From positions 1 to 13,362 of the forward strand of contig CAZAJT010000029.1 of NCBI GenBank assembly GCA_964485585.1: DNA of 13,362 nucleotides, read 5' to 3'. The notes under the pieces were generated by a model. That model searched no databases. It was not told where the DNA came from and was given only the letters and a program-made list of their open reading frames with translations. The position numbers and the translations under genes were made by a program. This document shows positions 1 to 6,435 of this stretch, in pieces (positions within the stretch are counted from its first letter, which is position 1; each line of letters opens with the position of its first letter). The DNA is from CAZAJT01 sp964485585. Lineage in GTDB: Bacteria > Patescibacteriota > Microgenomatia > UBA1406 > GWC2-37-13.

Positions 1-863
1 AGCATATCGTTTAACTGATCTTTTTGCACTCGGATTTTTAACAAGGGAAACTGATAGTCATAATCTCGAGGTAACGCTACTCGTTCATTAGTAAGTGGTT
101 TTTCTAAGGTAACACTGATAAGCTTTTCGTCAGAATACTTCTCTATTAATTCGTTGAGCTTGCCATCAAATAGTATCTTCCCATTGTCAATAAGGATTAC
201 CCGCTTGGCGAGTTTCTGAACATCCTGCATATAGTGCGAGGTAAGCATGATTGTTGCGCGATATTTTTCCTGATACTCCTTAATAAAATTCCTCATGATC
301 GTTTGCGCAAATATATCGAGTCCTATCGTGGGCTCGTCGAGGAACAGAATTTTTGGCCGGTGAAGAAGAGCAGCGATAAGCTCCATACGCATGCGCTGTC
401 CAAGCGAAAGCGTCTTGATAGGTTGATTAATAAATTCTTCCGCATCGAGAAGCTCAATAAGATCATGGAGGGTTTGTTTGTATTGTCGATCTTCAATTTC
501 ATAGATCTCTTTAGATAGCTGAAATGAATCAGACGCCGGTAATTCCCACAGCAGTTGATTCTTCTGACCCATTACGAATGCGATTTGTTTGAGAAACGAA
601 TGCCTTTTTTCAAAAGGAGTATATCCAAGTACGTTTACCGTACCAGATGTTGGATAGAGGATACCCGAAAGTATCTTCATGGTAGTAGTTTTTCCTGCGC
701 CATTTGGTCCGATAAAACCAACCAGCTCATTCTGTTTAATCTCAAAGGAAATGCCATCAAGCGCCTTCTTCTCTTCATACTTCCGTTGAATGATATCCTG
801 GAAAAAATTCCCGGACTTTGTGGGAGTTTTATAGATTTTTGTTAAATTATGCACTTTAATCAT
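1..863 (-). CDS. ABC-2 type transporter ATP-binding protein (3' end cut by window edge)
   Basis: This is the nucleotide-binding subunit of an ABC-2 exporter. It hydrolyses ATP at the inner face of the membrane to power the two permeases encoded upstream. Translating the minus strand from the ATG at 863-861 gives 287 residues open to the window edge. It has a complete set of ABC motifs: Walker A GPNGAGKT at residues 52-59, Q-loop Q100, signature LSLGQ at 152-156, Walker B ILFLDEP at 172-178 with catalytic E177, and switch H210. The long insert before the Walker A strand and the paired six-helix permeases match the COG4586/4587/3694 type of uncharacterised ABC-2 exporter. From general knowledge that ATPase is about 330 residues, so some 40 residues probably lie outside the window. 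A 268-base gap full of palindromic repeats separates it from the permeases, and it may have its own promoter. The substrate is not evident. Family call is secure; the exact subfamily is less so. Confidence 0.93.
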   Translation of the reverse strand, partial: MIKVHNLTKIYKTPTKSGNFFQDIIQRKYEEKKALDGISFEIKQNELVGFIGPNGAGKTTTMKILSGILYPTSGTVNVLGYTPFEKRHSFLKQIAFVMGQKNQLLWELPASDSFQLSKEIYEIEDRQYKQTLHDLIELLDAEEFINQPIKTLSLGQRMRMELIAALLHRPKILFLDEPTIGLDIFAQTIMRNFIKEYQEKYRATIMLTSHYMQDVQKLAKRVILIDNGKILFDGKLNELIEKYSDEKLISVTLEKPLTNERVALPRDYDYQFPLLKIRVQKDQLNDM

Positions 864-878
864 AATTGTTTTATTGCA
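864..878 (-). promoter_or_regulatory. Possible extended -10 promoter of the ABC ATPase gene
   Basis: On the minus strand, TGC is followed by AATAAA (875-870), then six bases and the ATG. The spacing is the same as for the better -10 boxes before the permease operon and the acyl-CoA synthetase gene, where transcription would start at the start codon itself. The hexamer matches TATAAT at only four of six positions and no -35 box is visible, so the call is weak. Confidence 0.3.
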
Positions 879-974
879 AATGGGTCCTGTCCTCGTCTCC
901 TCCCATACAGTGCTCCCCTCCGAATCGGAGGGTGCGCCCTGTATGGGAGCCTCTCCACTCGGACACCCATTTGC
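876..974. repeat. Large imperfect palindrome, possible miniature mobile element
   Basis: About 99 bases that fold on themselves in three nested stems: GCAAATGGGT (876-885) with ACCCATTTGC (965-974), CTCCCATACAG (900-910) with CTGTATGGGAG (939-949), and CCCTCCGA (916-923) with TCGGAGGG (925-932). It is GC-richer than its surroundings and begins 12 bases upstream of the ATPase start codon. It resembles a MITE or REP-like element; no transposase and no clear target-site duplication are seen. In the transcript it would form a long hairpin between the permease genes and the ATPase gene. Confidence 0.7.
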
Positions 975-1022
975 TCAAATAACATCCAACATCTATCATC
1001 TAACAGGACTTACACACTCTGC

Positions 1023-1092
1023 TGTCATTGCGAGGCTACGAAGTAGCCGTGGCAATCTCAAATGGGATTGCTTCGCTTCGCTCGCAATGACA
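1023..1092. repeat. Palindromic intergenic repeat of the GTCATTGCGAG type
   Basis: A 70-base element bounded by the perfect 12-base inverted repeat TGTCATTGCGAG (1023-1034) and CTCGCAATGACA (1081-1092). Inside are two further hairpins, GGCTAC/GTAGCC (1034-1048) and GCAATC/GATTGC (1052-1071), giving a branched fold. I recognise the GTCATTGCGAG ... CTCGCAATGAC ends as a repeat scattered between genes in many bacterial genomes. With the element at 876-974 it fills most of the gap 864-1131; the remainder (975-1022 and 1093-1131) shows no gene, promoter or terminator that I can support. Confidence 0.8.
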
Positions 1093-1131
1093 AGCTAAAC
1101 TAAAATCAACTGCGTAACCTCTGATCTAAAA

Positions 1132-1911
1132 TCATCCGCCCCAACTCTGATATTTTTTCAGCGCTTTATTCCACAAGTATAGCGAAAAACCAAGAAGCAA
1201 TAGCCCGATTACAAAACTTAACGCAATTACGCTTCCCGAAAGAAGCCCAAACAAAGATTTCACCGGGAATGTCATCATAACACCAATGGGAAGAAAAAAG
1301 GTGAAAAGACTACGGAATGGTTCTTGATAGATGTCGATCGGCAATGTTCCCAACCGGGTGACATCACGATAAATCATAATAGCATGATCGACTTCGGTAG
1401 TGAGTATTCCCAGCGCAAGGACGATAATATGAAATGCAGTAGCGATAATGAGACCGTTTATAACAAGTAACAAAAATATGAAAATATTTAGCGGTACAAT
1501 TGAACCCAATTGAATCACGTAAAAACATAAGAGTCCCAAGTAAAATACAATAGTGACAAGATCAAGAAGGTCGACTCCTCCCACGAGTATCCTCATAAAA
1601 GGATGGTATGGCTTGATAAGAATAGCATCGAGTTCCGCATTTACCACCAGAGGGCGAAACCGGTATACCTCCCGAAATAACATTTGTGCGATGGCGTCAA
1701 TGATCGAGAAGGTGAGAAAGAAAATAAGTGTCTGATTCAGATTGTAACCGGCGAGAAGCATGGTATTAGTAAGAAGATAATAAACAAATACAAAATACAC
1801 GCCAAACCTCATAATCTTTCCTATTAAAAAGAATAGTGATCCTACTGGTTGTTGTGTAGTGCTTTTAAACGCGTACTTACTGAATAGATAGAATAACTTG
1901 AGATTTTTCAT
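1132..1911 (-). CDS. ABC-2 type transporter permease (second subunit)
   Basis: A 259-residue integral membrane protein, one of the two channel-forming subunits of the ABC-2 exporter. It has about six hydrophobic segments, for example around residues 25-55, 60-80, 110-135, 140-170 and 205-250. The block from EVYRFRPLVVNAELDAILIKP to the following PFMRI is typical of the COG3694/DUF990-like ABC-2 permeases that pair with COG4587 permeases. Its ATG lies inside the stop codon of the preceding permease gene (ATGA, 1911-1908), so the two are translationally coupled and probably form a heterodimer. It ends in TGA. The ATPase gene follows 268 bases downstream, after two palindromic repeats. No ligand-binding motif gives away the substrate. 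Confident as a transporter permease; the cargo is unknown. Confidence 0.88.
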   Translation of the reverse strand: MKNLKLFYLFSKYAFKSTTQQPVGSLFFLIGKIMRFGVYFVFVYYLLTNTMLLAGYNLNQTLIFFLTFSIIDAIAQMLFREVYRFRPLVVNAELDAILIKPYHPFMRILVGGVDLLDLVTIVFYLGLLCFYVIQLGSIVPLNIFIFLLLVINGLIIATAFHIIVLALGILTTEVDHAIMIYRDVTRLGTLPIDIYQEPFRSLFTFFLPIGVMMTFPVKSLFGLLSGSVIALSFVIGLLLLGFSLYLWNKALKKYQSWGG

Positions 1912-2699
1912 CTGCCAAAAAAACTGAACTCCCGCATACCCTTATTCCAGATTATTCTGGTTGCAAAATATAAGATCACTGTCCATAGTGCTCCAATTAA
2001 CAACAAAGGTACTGTTTGCTCCGTAATTCCTTCAAGATAAATCTTGGCGGGAAAATATACCAGATAGGCAAACGGAGTTATTAGAATTAGCTCGTAAAAT
2101 TTCTGAGGAAGAATATCGAGGGGAAATGCGGTGCCGGCAAGCGTAGTGATCAGTATGAAATAAATGAAGCGAGGTGCCCATATCTCTGCAGTCCAGAATG
2201 CGATTAGGGAAAGCGAAAACGAAATAAAAAAGGTAATCGCAGCGCCGATAATTACTGCCAGAATGACCAAAGGATAGACCATCAGATTTTCTTGAATAAA
2301 AAAGGGAGGTCGCAAAAATATGATGAAAAGTACAAACTCTATTATAGAAAAAAATCCATTAAGTATTTTATCGGCAAATTCTCTGGATAGGATTGTTGAA
2401 AAGAATGAGAGGGGTTTGGTAAGGTAGTTAATAATTGCGCCACTTACGATTTCACTTGCTATATCTGTGGTTCTGCTTGCCAGAACAATTGCGCTCATGA
2501 TGCTTGCGAAAAGAATATATGTAAGCATTTCTTCCTTTGAGTAAGCAAATATTATCTTTTTATACTCATATACCGAATTCCAGAGGAAGTAGATAATCAG
2601 AAGATTGAGAACATTTCTGACTCTCCAGAGAATAAAACTCAATCGGTACACAAAATAAATAGCTATCTGTACCTTAAACAGCTCCAAGTATTTTCGCAC
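1908..2699 (-). CDS. ABC-2 type transporter permease (first subunit)
   Basis: A 263-residue membrane protein and first gene of the exporter operon. About six transmembrane segments are visible. The N-terminal amphipathic stretch is followed by FVYRLSFILWRVRNVLNLLI, and SRTTDIASEIVSGAIINYLT (about residues 76-95) precedes LTKPLSF, an arrangement characteristic of COG4587-type permeases. It starts at GTG (2699-2697). An extended -10 box (TGC-TACAAT) ends exactly six bases before this codon, so the mRNA is probably leaderless, which supports this start although no Shine-Dalgarno sequence is present. The stop overlaps the start of the next permease by four bases. The upstream neighbour ends at 2735 without a visible terminator, so some read-through is possible. 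Cargo unknown. Confidence 0.88.
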   Translation of the reverse strand: MRKYLELFKVQIAIYFVYRLSFILWRVRNVLNLLIIYFLWNSVYEYKKIIFAYSKEEMLTYILFASIMSAIVLASRTTDIASEIVSGAIINYLTKPLSFFSTILSREFADKILNGFFSIIEFVLFIIFLRPPFFIQENLMVYPLVILAVIIGAAITFFISFSLSLIAFWTAEIWAPRFIYFILITTLAGTAFPLDILPQKFYELILITPFAYLVYFPAKIYLEGITEQTVPLLLIGALWTVILYFATRIIWNKGMREFSFFGR

Positions 2700-2714
2700 A
2701 AAACTATTGTAGCA
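2700..2714 (-). promoter_or_regulatory. Extended -10 promoter of the permease operon, predicted leaderless
   Basis: On the minus strand TGC (2714-2712) is followed by TACAAT (2711-2706; five of six matches to TATAAT), then six bases (2705-2700) and the GTG start. With the usual 6-8 base distance, transcription would begin at the GTG itself. No convincing -35 box is present; the TG extension may compensate. Confidence 0.6.
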
Positions 2715-2734
2715 AACTTATTGAGTTAGACTTG

Positions 2735-3664
2735 TTAAAACCGCACAGCAGGATTGTCCGTTTCAGACCATGAGTGGATCATCGCGTTATTGAAGGGGGT
2801 GACTGTTCCTATTGGGATTTCCCTGAATAAGTTAACTCCCTGCGAAATAATATCTCCATGAGGTGTAGCCACAGATCCTAAGGCAAGATACCCTACTGGA
2901 TGTTCATGCGCTGGAAACCGCGATGTTACGAAGTCACGTTCAATGACCTGACCATCGAGGGCGTAAATACCAGCCAAGAACAGTGCGCGCTCCCAAATTT
3001 TCCTCATCCCAGCAAGATCATTTCGCTTATCTTCATACTCACCCATTTCTTGCAGTTGACGCACAACATCCAGATACCATTGATTCATGGGAGTACCGAG
3101 ATGAAGAGCATCAACCTGATAACGATTCAAAGCTTCCTCATAACCTTCGGTATTAGTTGCTAACTGCAGTTGACTTTGCACTCTCAAATCAGCCCTCCGA
3201 CGGTCATTAAACACCTCTTTCCCCTTTTCGCTTGATTGAAGCAGTAGTCTTATCGCTCTCTGGTTCTGTGCCAGTCGTTCTTTTGCTAATTTCATATCAT
3301 GTACCCATCCTGATGAAAGAATATCTGCCAATACGACCAAAAGCTCAACTCTGATACTGTTTCGGTTCAGATAACTGATGATTTCTGGAACTTCGTCGCC
3401 GAGAAACGTAACAATTTTCTGTGATGGATCACCATATATCAATTGGCTTCCTTCAGTCCAAACTGGTATTTCTTCTATAGAGCGACCTTTTTCATCAACT
3501 TTCCAATTGGGACAAAGTACTATACGACATCGAAGTGGTGTTTTGTGCATCAATGATGTTTCAATCGATGATTGAATATATTCTGGATACTGTGCTGGTC
3601 TGACTGATTGTCTTACTAAATTTCTCGTAACATCATGAGAAATCGTTTCCGCTTCATACGACAT
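2735..3664 (-). CDS. Hypothetical protein, third gene of the dipeptidase operon
   Basis: A 309-residue cytoplasmic protein that I do not recognise. No signal peptide or membrane segment is visible. The N-terminal part alternates hydrophobic strands and helices in a Rossmann-like way: CRIVLCPNW (about residues 46-54), FLGDEVP (87-93) and VELLVVLAD (106-114), followed by a charged helical stretch rich in Arg, Lys and Gln. The C-terminal part contains ALGSVATPHGDII and ends close to NPAVRF. The reading frame could begin at 3682, but an AGAGG lies seven bases before the ATG at 3664 (four before one at 3667) and nothing comparable precedes 3682, so the later start is preferred. The editing-domain gene upstream ends 35 bases before this start, with no terminator between them, so the protein probably acts with the dipeptidase and editing domain under the Phe-codon attenuator. 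A remote relation to the isonitrile-synthase-like proteins of the next operon cannot be excluded. Real gene: confident. Function: unknown. Confidence 0.8.
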   Translation of the reverse strand: MSYEAETISHDVTRNLVRQSVRPAQYPEYIQSSIETSLMHKTPLRCRIVLCPNWKVDEKGRSIEEIPVWTEGSQLIYGDPSQKIVTFLGDEVPEIISYLNRNSIRVELLVVLADILSSGWVHDMKLAKERLAQNQRAIRLLLQSSEKGKEVFNDRRRADLRVQSQLQLATNTEGYEEALNRYQVDALHLGTPMNQWYLDVVRQLQEMGEYEDKRNDLAGMRKIWERALFLAGIYALDGQVIERDFVTSRFPAHEHPVGYLALGSVATPHGDIISQGVNLFREIPIGTVTPFNNAMIHSWSETDNPAVRF

Positions 3665-3671
3665 CATGTCG

Positions 3672-3676
3672 CCTCT
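3672..3676 (-). promoter_or_regulatory. Ribosome binding site deciding the start of the hypothetical gene
   Basis: AGAGG on the minus strand, seven bases before ATG 3664 and four before ATG 3667. It is one of very few Shine-Dalgarno-like sequences in front of a gene in this window. It sits inside an operon, as expected if only first genes are read in leaderless fashion. Confidence 0.5.
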
Positions 3677-3699
3677 ATACATAGATTTTATTGAAAATT

Positions 3700-4080
3700 C
3701 TAATAAGAAAAGTATGTTACATCCGCATTGTGCGGAAGTAAATGTATTAATACCTCTTTGCTCTGATTAAATCCCATCGTCAATATTTTTAGTTGATTTT
3801 TCCGTGCCAGTCGTTCTACAAGACCATCTATGAGCTCTTTTGCCTGTGATTGTTCAAGTATATGGTTTGATAAATGAGCATAAGGAAATATAACAAGCGT
3901 TTCTCGCAAATACCTCTTTTTATTTAGTTGGATAATCCTTCGAGCCGTTTCTTTCATTTGCTTTTTTCCATCTCCTTGTTCACAGCAAATGTAAAGGAGG
4001 ATGCATTTTTCTGCAAAAATCTTCTCATTTCGAGCATATTTCCATTTCACTTTCTTGCAATTCCAGATTATTCCTTTCAT
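3700..4080 (-). CDS. Stand-alone archaeal-type ThrRS editing-domain protein
   Basis: A 126-residue protein resembling the N-terminal editing domain of archaeal threonyl-tRNA synthetase (PF08915 family, a fold shared with D-aminoacyl-tRNA deacylase). The clearest match is VIFPYAHLSN (residues 63-72), the family's YPYAHLS signature with H69, after a strand LLYICCEQGD. The segment TMGFNQSKEVLIHLLPHNAD (101-120) corresponds to the family's PFGWYK...GHPLAE stretch; the lysine (K108) is kept, but the following Tyr-Lys pair is Ser-Lys and the final acidic residue is changed. Domains of this family remove wrongly attached Ser from tRNA-Thr or D-amino acids from tRNA. No catalytic or tRNA-binding synthetase domain is fused here, so it would act in trans. 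Its ATG overlaps the dipeptidase stop (ATGA), indicating translational coupling. The altered active-site segment means substrate or activity may differ. Family call is moderately strong; activity is inference. Confidence 0.75.
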   Translation of the reverse strand: MKGIIWNCKKVKWKYARNEKIFAEKCILLYICCEQGDGKKQMKETARRIIQLNKKRYLRETLVIFPYAHLSNHILEQSQAKELIDGLVERLARKNQLKILTMGFNQSKEVLIHLLPHNADVTYFSY

Positions 4081-5069
4081 ACCAGTGGCAAAACAGATTT
4101 CAGCAAAGATAAAGCATTTTTATAGCAGATTTTTATAAGAGTATTTTGTGGGATGCCTTTTTCTTTTAACTTCATGACCAATGTTGGAAAATCAGACGAT
4201 TGGGAAAAACCCGGAATCAAATAAGAGTCTGTCATGGCGCCAAAGTCACTTCCGATACAGACATTATTTTCTCCACACATTTCCAGTGCATGAACAATAT
4301 GGTGGCAAAGATCTTCGAGAGTAGGACGATCTCCTAAAAATTCCGGAACACCAGACATGCCGACGACTCCCCCTCTTTTTTTAATTTCTCTAAGTTCCTC
4401 GTCCGCAATGTTTCTTGGGTGGTTATAGAGAGATTTACAGTTGGCATGAGAAAGGATGAAGGGCTTCTCTACAAATTTGAGACTATCTCTGAGACTTTTT
4501 CTATTGAGGTGGGCTAAATCCAGTAACATACCAAGTTTTTCCATTCGACGGATAATGGTTTTACCTTTTTGCGTAAGTCCACCCTGAGTCATTGCACCAG
4601 CTGCCAATCCATTTTTGTAATTCCACGTAAGGCCAACCGATCGGACGCCAAGGTTAAACAATGTATTAAGATGATCTTCATGACGGGCTAACATATCAGC
4701 TCCTTCGACATGAAGTACAAAGCCGATCGATGACTGCTTTAACGATTCCAGATCTGTCTTTGTACGAATCACTTGTATACTTCGAATAGATTTTCTTACG
4801 AGCTCGTGATATCCGTTGATTTGACAATATGTATCAATGTCCGGTTGATTGCTCGGTAGGATTTTTCCATGATCAATAGAAAATGCACATACTGCTGCAA
4901 AGACAATATGAACTCCTCCTTTTCGTAGCCGGAAGTAGTCAGTTTGATTATTTACTGGTAGCGCTAACGTATTTGAACCATCGGTTAGTTTATTTCTTCT
5001 GAAGAAATCAGTACGGGTGGTGTATAGAGTTGACAAGATAATATCCTGATGACAATCGATGATTTTCAT
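4077..5069 (-). CDS. Membrane-dipeptidase-type metallopeptidase (peptidase M19)
   Basis: A zinc-dependent dipeptidase of the renal dipeptidase family, which cleaves dipeptides (some members prefer a D-residue at the C-terminal position). All metal ligands are visible: H7 and D9 in DCHQD, the bridging E122 in HVEGAD, H187 in LDLAHLN, H208 in ILSHAN, and D275 in CIGSDFGAM. Other family blocks are GLTWNYKNGLAAGA (146-159) and GGVVGMSGVPEFL (233-245). The length, 330 residues, is normal. There is no signal peptide, so it is cytoplasmic. The ATG at 5069 puts the HxD motif at its usual distance from the N-terminus. This start has no Shine-Dalgarno and lies 15 bases after the T-run of an intrinsic terminator, part of an attenuator whose leader peptide is Phe-rich. 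It is the first gene of an operon with the editing-domain protein and a hypothetical protein. Probably a peptide-salvage enzyme made when charged tRNA-Phe is short (inference). Confidence 0.95.
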   Translation of the reverse strand: MKIIDCHQDIILSTLYTTRTDFFRRNKLTDGSNTLALPVNNQTDYFRLRKGGVHIVFAAVCAFSIDHGKILPSNQPDIDTYCQINGYHELVRKSIRSIQVIRTKTDLESLKQSSIGFVLHVEGADMLARHEDHLNTLFNLGVRSVGLTWNYKNGLAAGAMTQGGLTQKGKTIIRRMEKLGMLLDLAHLNRKSLRDSLKFVEKPFILSHANCKSLYNHPRNIADEELREIKKRGGVVGMSGVPEFLGDRPTLEDLCHHIVHALEMCGENNVCIGSDFGAMTDSYLIPGFSQSSDFPTLVMKLKEKGIPQNTLIKICYKNALSLLKSVLPLV

Positions 5070-5084
5070 ATTGTGGTAAAAACT

Positions 5085-5106
5085 AAAAAACCCCGCTTGC
5101 GCGGGG
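5085..5106 (-). terminator. Attenuator terminator upstream of the dipeptidase gene
   Basis: Minus-strand hairpin CCCCGC-GCAA-GCGGGG (5106-5091), a six-base-pair GC stem with a GNRA tetraloop, followed immediately by TTTTTT (5090-5085). It ends 15 bases before the dipeptidase ATG, downstream of that operon's own promoter and leader peptide, so it must act as an attenuator. It could also stop transcripts arriving from the 397-residue gene that ends at 5221. Confidence 0.9.
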
Positions 5107-5147
5107 CTGATTTTTATCTAATAAATCAGTTACCCGCTTTTGCAGGG
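5107..5147 (-). promoter_or_regulatory. Antiterminator and pre-emptor of the Phe-codon attenuator
   Basis: Four segments are visible in transcript order. Segment 1 is CCCTGC (5147-5142), able to pair with GCGGG of segment 2. Segment 2 is GCGGG-taa-CTGATTT (5137-5123). Segment 3 is AAATCAG (5113-5107) continuing into the terminator's CCCCGC. Segment 4 is GCGGGG. Segment 2 pairs with segment 3 over 7+5 base pairs (CTGATTT/AAATCAG and GCGGG/CCCGC), which would destroy the terminator. A ribosome halted on the Phe codons would cover segment 1 and favour this pairing. Confidence 0.75.
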
Positions 5148-5192
5148 CACAAAAAAAGCAAAGAATTTGTCACTATTAGGCAACGTTTTCAT
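5130..5192 (-). CDS. Phe-rich leader peptide of the dipeptidase operon
   Basis: A 20-codon reading frame: MKTLPNSD, then K, then FFAFF (codons 10-14, TTC TTT GCT TTT TTT), then VPCKSG and TAA. It begins about five bases after the predicted transcription start and ends inside segment 2 of the attenuator. The FFAFF cluster closely recalls the enterobacterial pheA leader peptide, which has FFFAFFF. A ribosome waiting for charged tRNA-Phe at codon 14 would sit over segment 1 and allow the antiterminator to form. It is too short for ordinary gene calling; support comes from its fit to promoter, attenuator folds and Phe run together. The control amino acid is clear, but expression is untested. Confidence 0.75.
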   Translation of the reverse strand: MKTLPNSDKFFAFFVPCKSG

Positions 5193-5203
5193 GATACGAG
5201 CAA

Positions 5204-5232
5204 ATAATACCAACAAAAAGTTATTTTTTCAA
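5204..5232 (-). promoter_or_regulatory. Promoter of the dipeptidase operon leader
   Basis: Minus-strand TTGAAA (5232-5227), a 17-base spacer ending in TGG, and TATTAT (5209-5204). Each box has five of six consensus bases and the spacing is ideal. Predicted start is near 5197, about five bases before the leader peptide ATG. The -35 and spacer overlap the last codons of the 397-residue gene. The bases after the -10 (GCTCGTATCATG) nearly repeat those after the methyltransferase promoter. Confidence 0.75.
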
Positions 5233-6414
5233 GTGATCAATAGGTTCGCTAATTATTTCTGTTTCTCGGGTGGTGGGCATTGTGGTTCTGAAAAAAAATG
5301 GCGTGTTTTCATTTTTAATGTAATAACCCTCCATATTTTTATGGCGTTTAACATCAATTTCATAGCGAATGCTTACGGTGCCCTTTGCGCCTATAACAGG
5401 TACACCATGATAGGGGTATAGCTTAGCTTCCTTCCCGATTGGATAGATACCGAGCTTACCAGGCGAGCCGGTGCAACTTAAAGGGAGGGAGTTAGGGTGA
5501 AGGATAGTGGCCAGATTACTGGTCGTTATTGATTTGTGATAGGCGATGTACGGGAAACACTGTTGAATTGTCTTTTTTTCGAGCTTATTTTGAAGCAACT
5601 GTGTTTGTTGAGACTTATTTACTTTTGTTCTATCAAATAACTCCATCAATACTTTTTTAGGATTTTTTCTAACATTAAGACTGAGGAACAATGTTTGAGT
5701 AACTGATTCTATTTGATTTACGATGTCGGGCTTTTTTTGTTTCCAACCAGTTTGCAGCTCTTTTAAGTTCTTTTGGTATTCATTCGTAAATTTCGGTACG
5801 ATTTTTTCTAATTTTGTGAGATCCTCAAGAATAATTTCTTTATCCCAACCAAGTTTCTGCAACCATTTTTTGATTGTATTAAAGTAAACATGAGATTCGT
5901 TTCGACTAATTTCCACCACCTTGTAAAAAACATAACTCTCTCCGAAGATGATAATCTTCGCACTAGGCGGATACACTCTTTCAATAAGTGAAATGATGTC
6001 GTGGAATTGGCTTAAAAAAGCAAGTTCACCAGCATCAGGAGTTTTCCTCGTTACCTTGAGAGGGTTTGGGATTTTGAATGCGATTTGCGTTATTGTAAAG
6101 ACTACCGGTTTTTTTTGTGAGATGAAATAATTTAACAGTTTTAGAAATTTTTTTTTGTTATCTGTAATATTGCTAAGTGGTCCAGTAATAAGCTTCTCAT
6201 TGGTGAAGATTGATAGGATTTTCTCTGCTATTGTTTTCTGTTTCAATGCCTCTTTCTCAAAATCCTTCCAATTAAGATGAGCTATGTTGTTTCCAACAAA
6301 TTCCTTCAAATTAAAATCCTTCACAACTTTTTTTTCAAAGTGGTAGAACGTAGTTTCGGAAAGCGGAATCTCAAAGTCGTATGGTAGCGAAATATAGGGA
6401 CTCGATTTTTTCAT
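5221..6414 (-). CDS. DIT1/PvcA (isonitrile synthase)-like protein
   Basis: A 397-residue cytoplasmic protein resembling the DIT1/PvcA family (PF05141), whose characterised bacterial members convert the amino group of Tyr or Trp to an isonitrile using ribulose 5-phosphate. Matching blocks are PVVFTITQIAFKIPNPLKV (103-121; family pattern FPaKSPN..K), TPDAGELAFLSQ (125-136; PDlaE..aL..L), ERVYPPSAKIIIF (145-157; iYaPGa.i.i.sDG), and near the C-terminus GKLGIYPIG (319-327) and YPYHGVPVIG (333-342; PWHGV). The middle (190-285) is Lys-rich and has no counterpart I recognise. The SDG motif is replaced by GES, so substrate or chemistry may differ. It follows the 858-residue gene by 21 bases without a Shine-Dalgarno and shares its Leu/Ile-codon attenuator. 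Its 3' end carries the promoter of the next operon. Family assignment from memory of motifs, moderately sure; the reaction is not established. Confidence 0.65.
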   Translation of the reverse strand: MKKSSPYISLPYDFEIPLSETTFYHFEKKVVKDFNLKEFVGNNIAHLNWKDFEKEALKQKTIAEKILSIFTNEKLITGPLSNITDNKKKFLKLLNYFISQKKPVVFTITQIAFKIPNPLKVTRKTPDAGELAFLSQFHDIISLIERVYPPSAKIIIFGESYVFYKVVEISRNESHVYFNTIKKWLQKLGWDKEIILEDLTKLEKIVPKFTNEYQKNLKELQTGWKQKKPDIVNQIESVTQTLFLSLNVRKNPKKVLMELFDRTKVNKSQQTQLLQNKLEKKTIQQCFPYIAYHKSITTSNLATILHPNSLPLSCTGSPGKLGIYPIGKEAKLYPYHGVPVIGAKGTVSIRYEIDVKRHKNMEGYYIKNENTPFFFRTTMPTTRETEIISEPIDHLKK

Positions 6415-6435
6415 GATTTATGGGAGAATATTATA

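Noticed and set aside
1023..1092. Branched, cloverleaf-like fold suggesting a tRNA gene
   Set aside because: No T-loop GTTCGA-type sequence, no anticodon arm of correct size and no acceptor-end pattern; the perfect outer 12-base inverted repeat fits a dispersed palindromic repeat.
5085..5106. Simple end-of-operon terminator for the 397-residue gene
   Set aside because: It lies downstream of the next operon's promoter and leader peptide and is part of a set of mutually exclusive folds, so it is mainly an attenuator, though it may also stop upstream transcripts.
5140..5421. A 93-codon plus-strand reading frame
   Set aside because: It is antisense to the 397-residue gene and the Phe attenuator, with low-complexity translation and no family resemblance.
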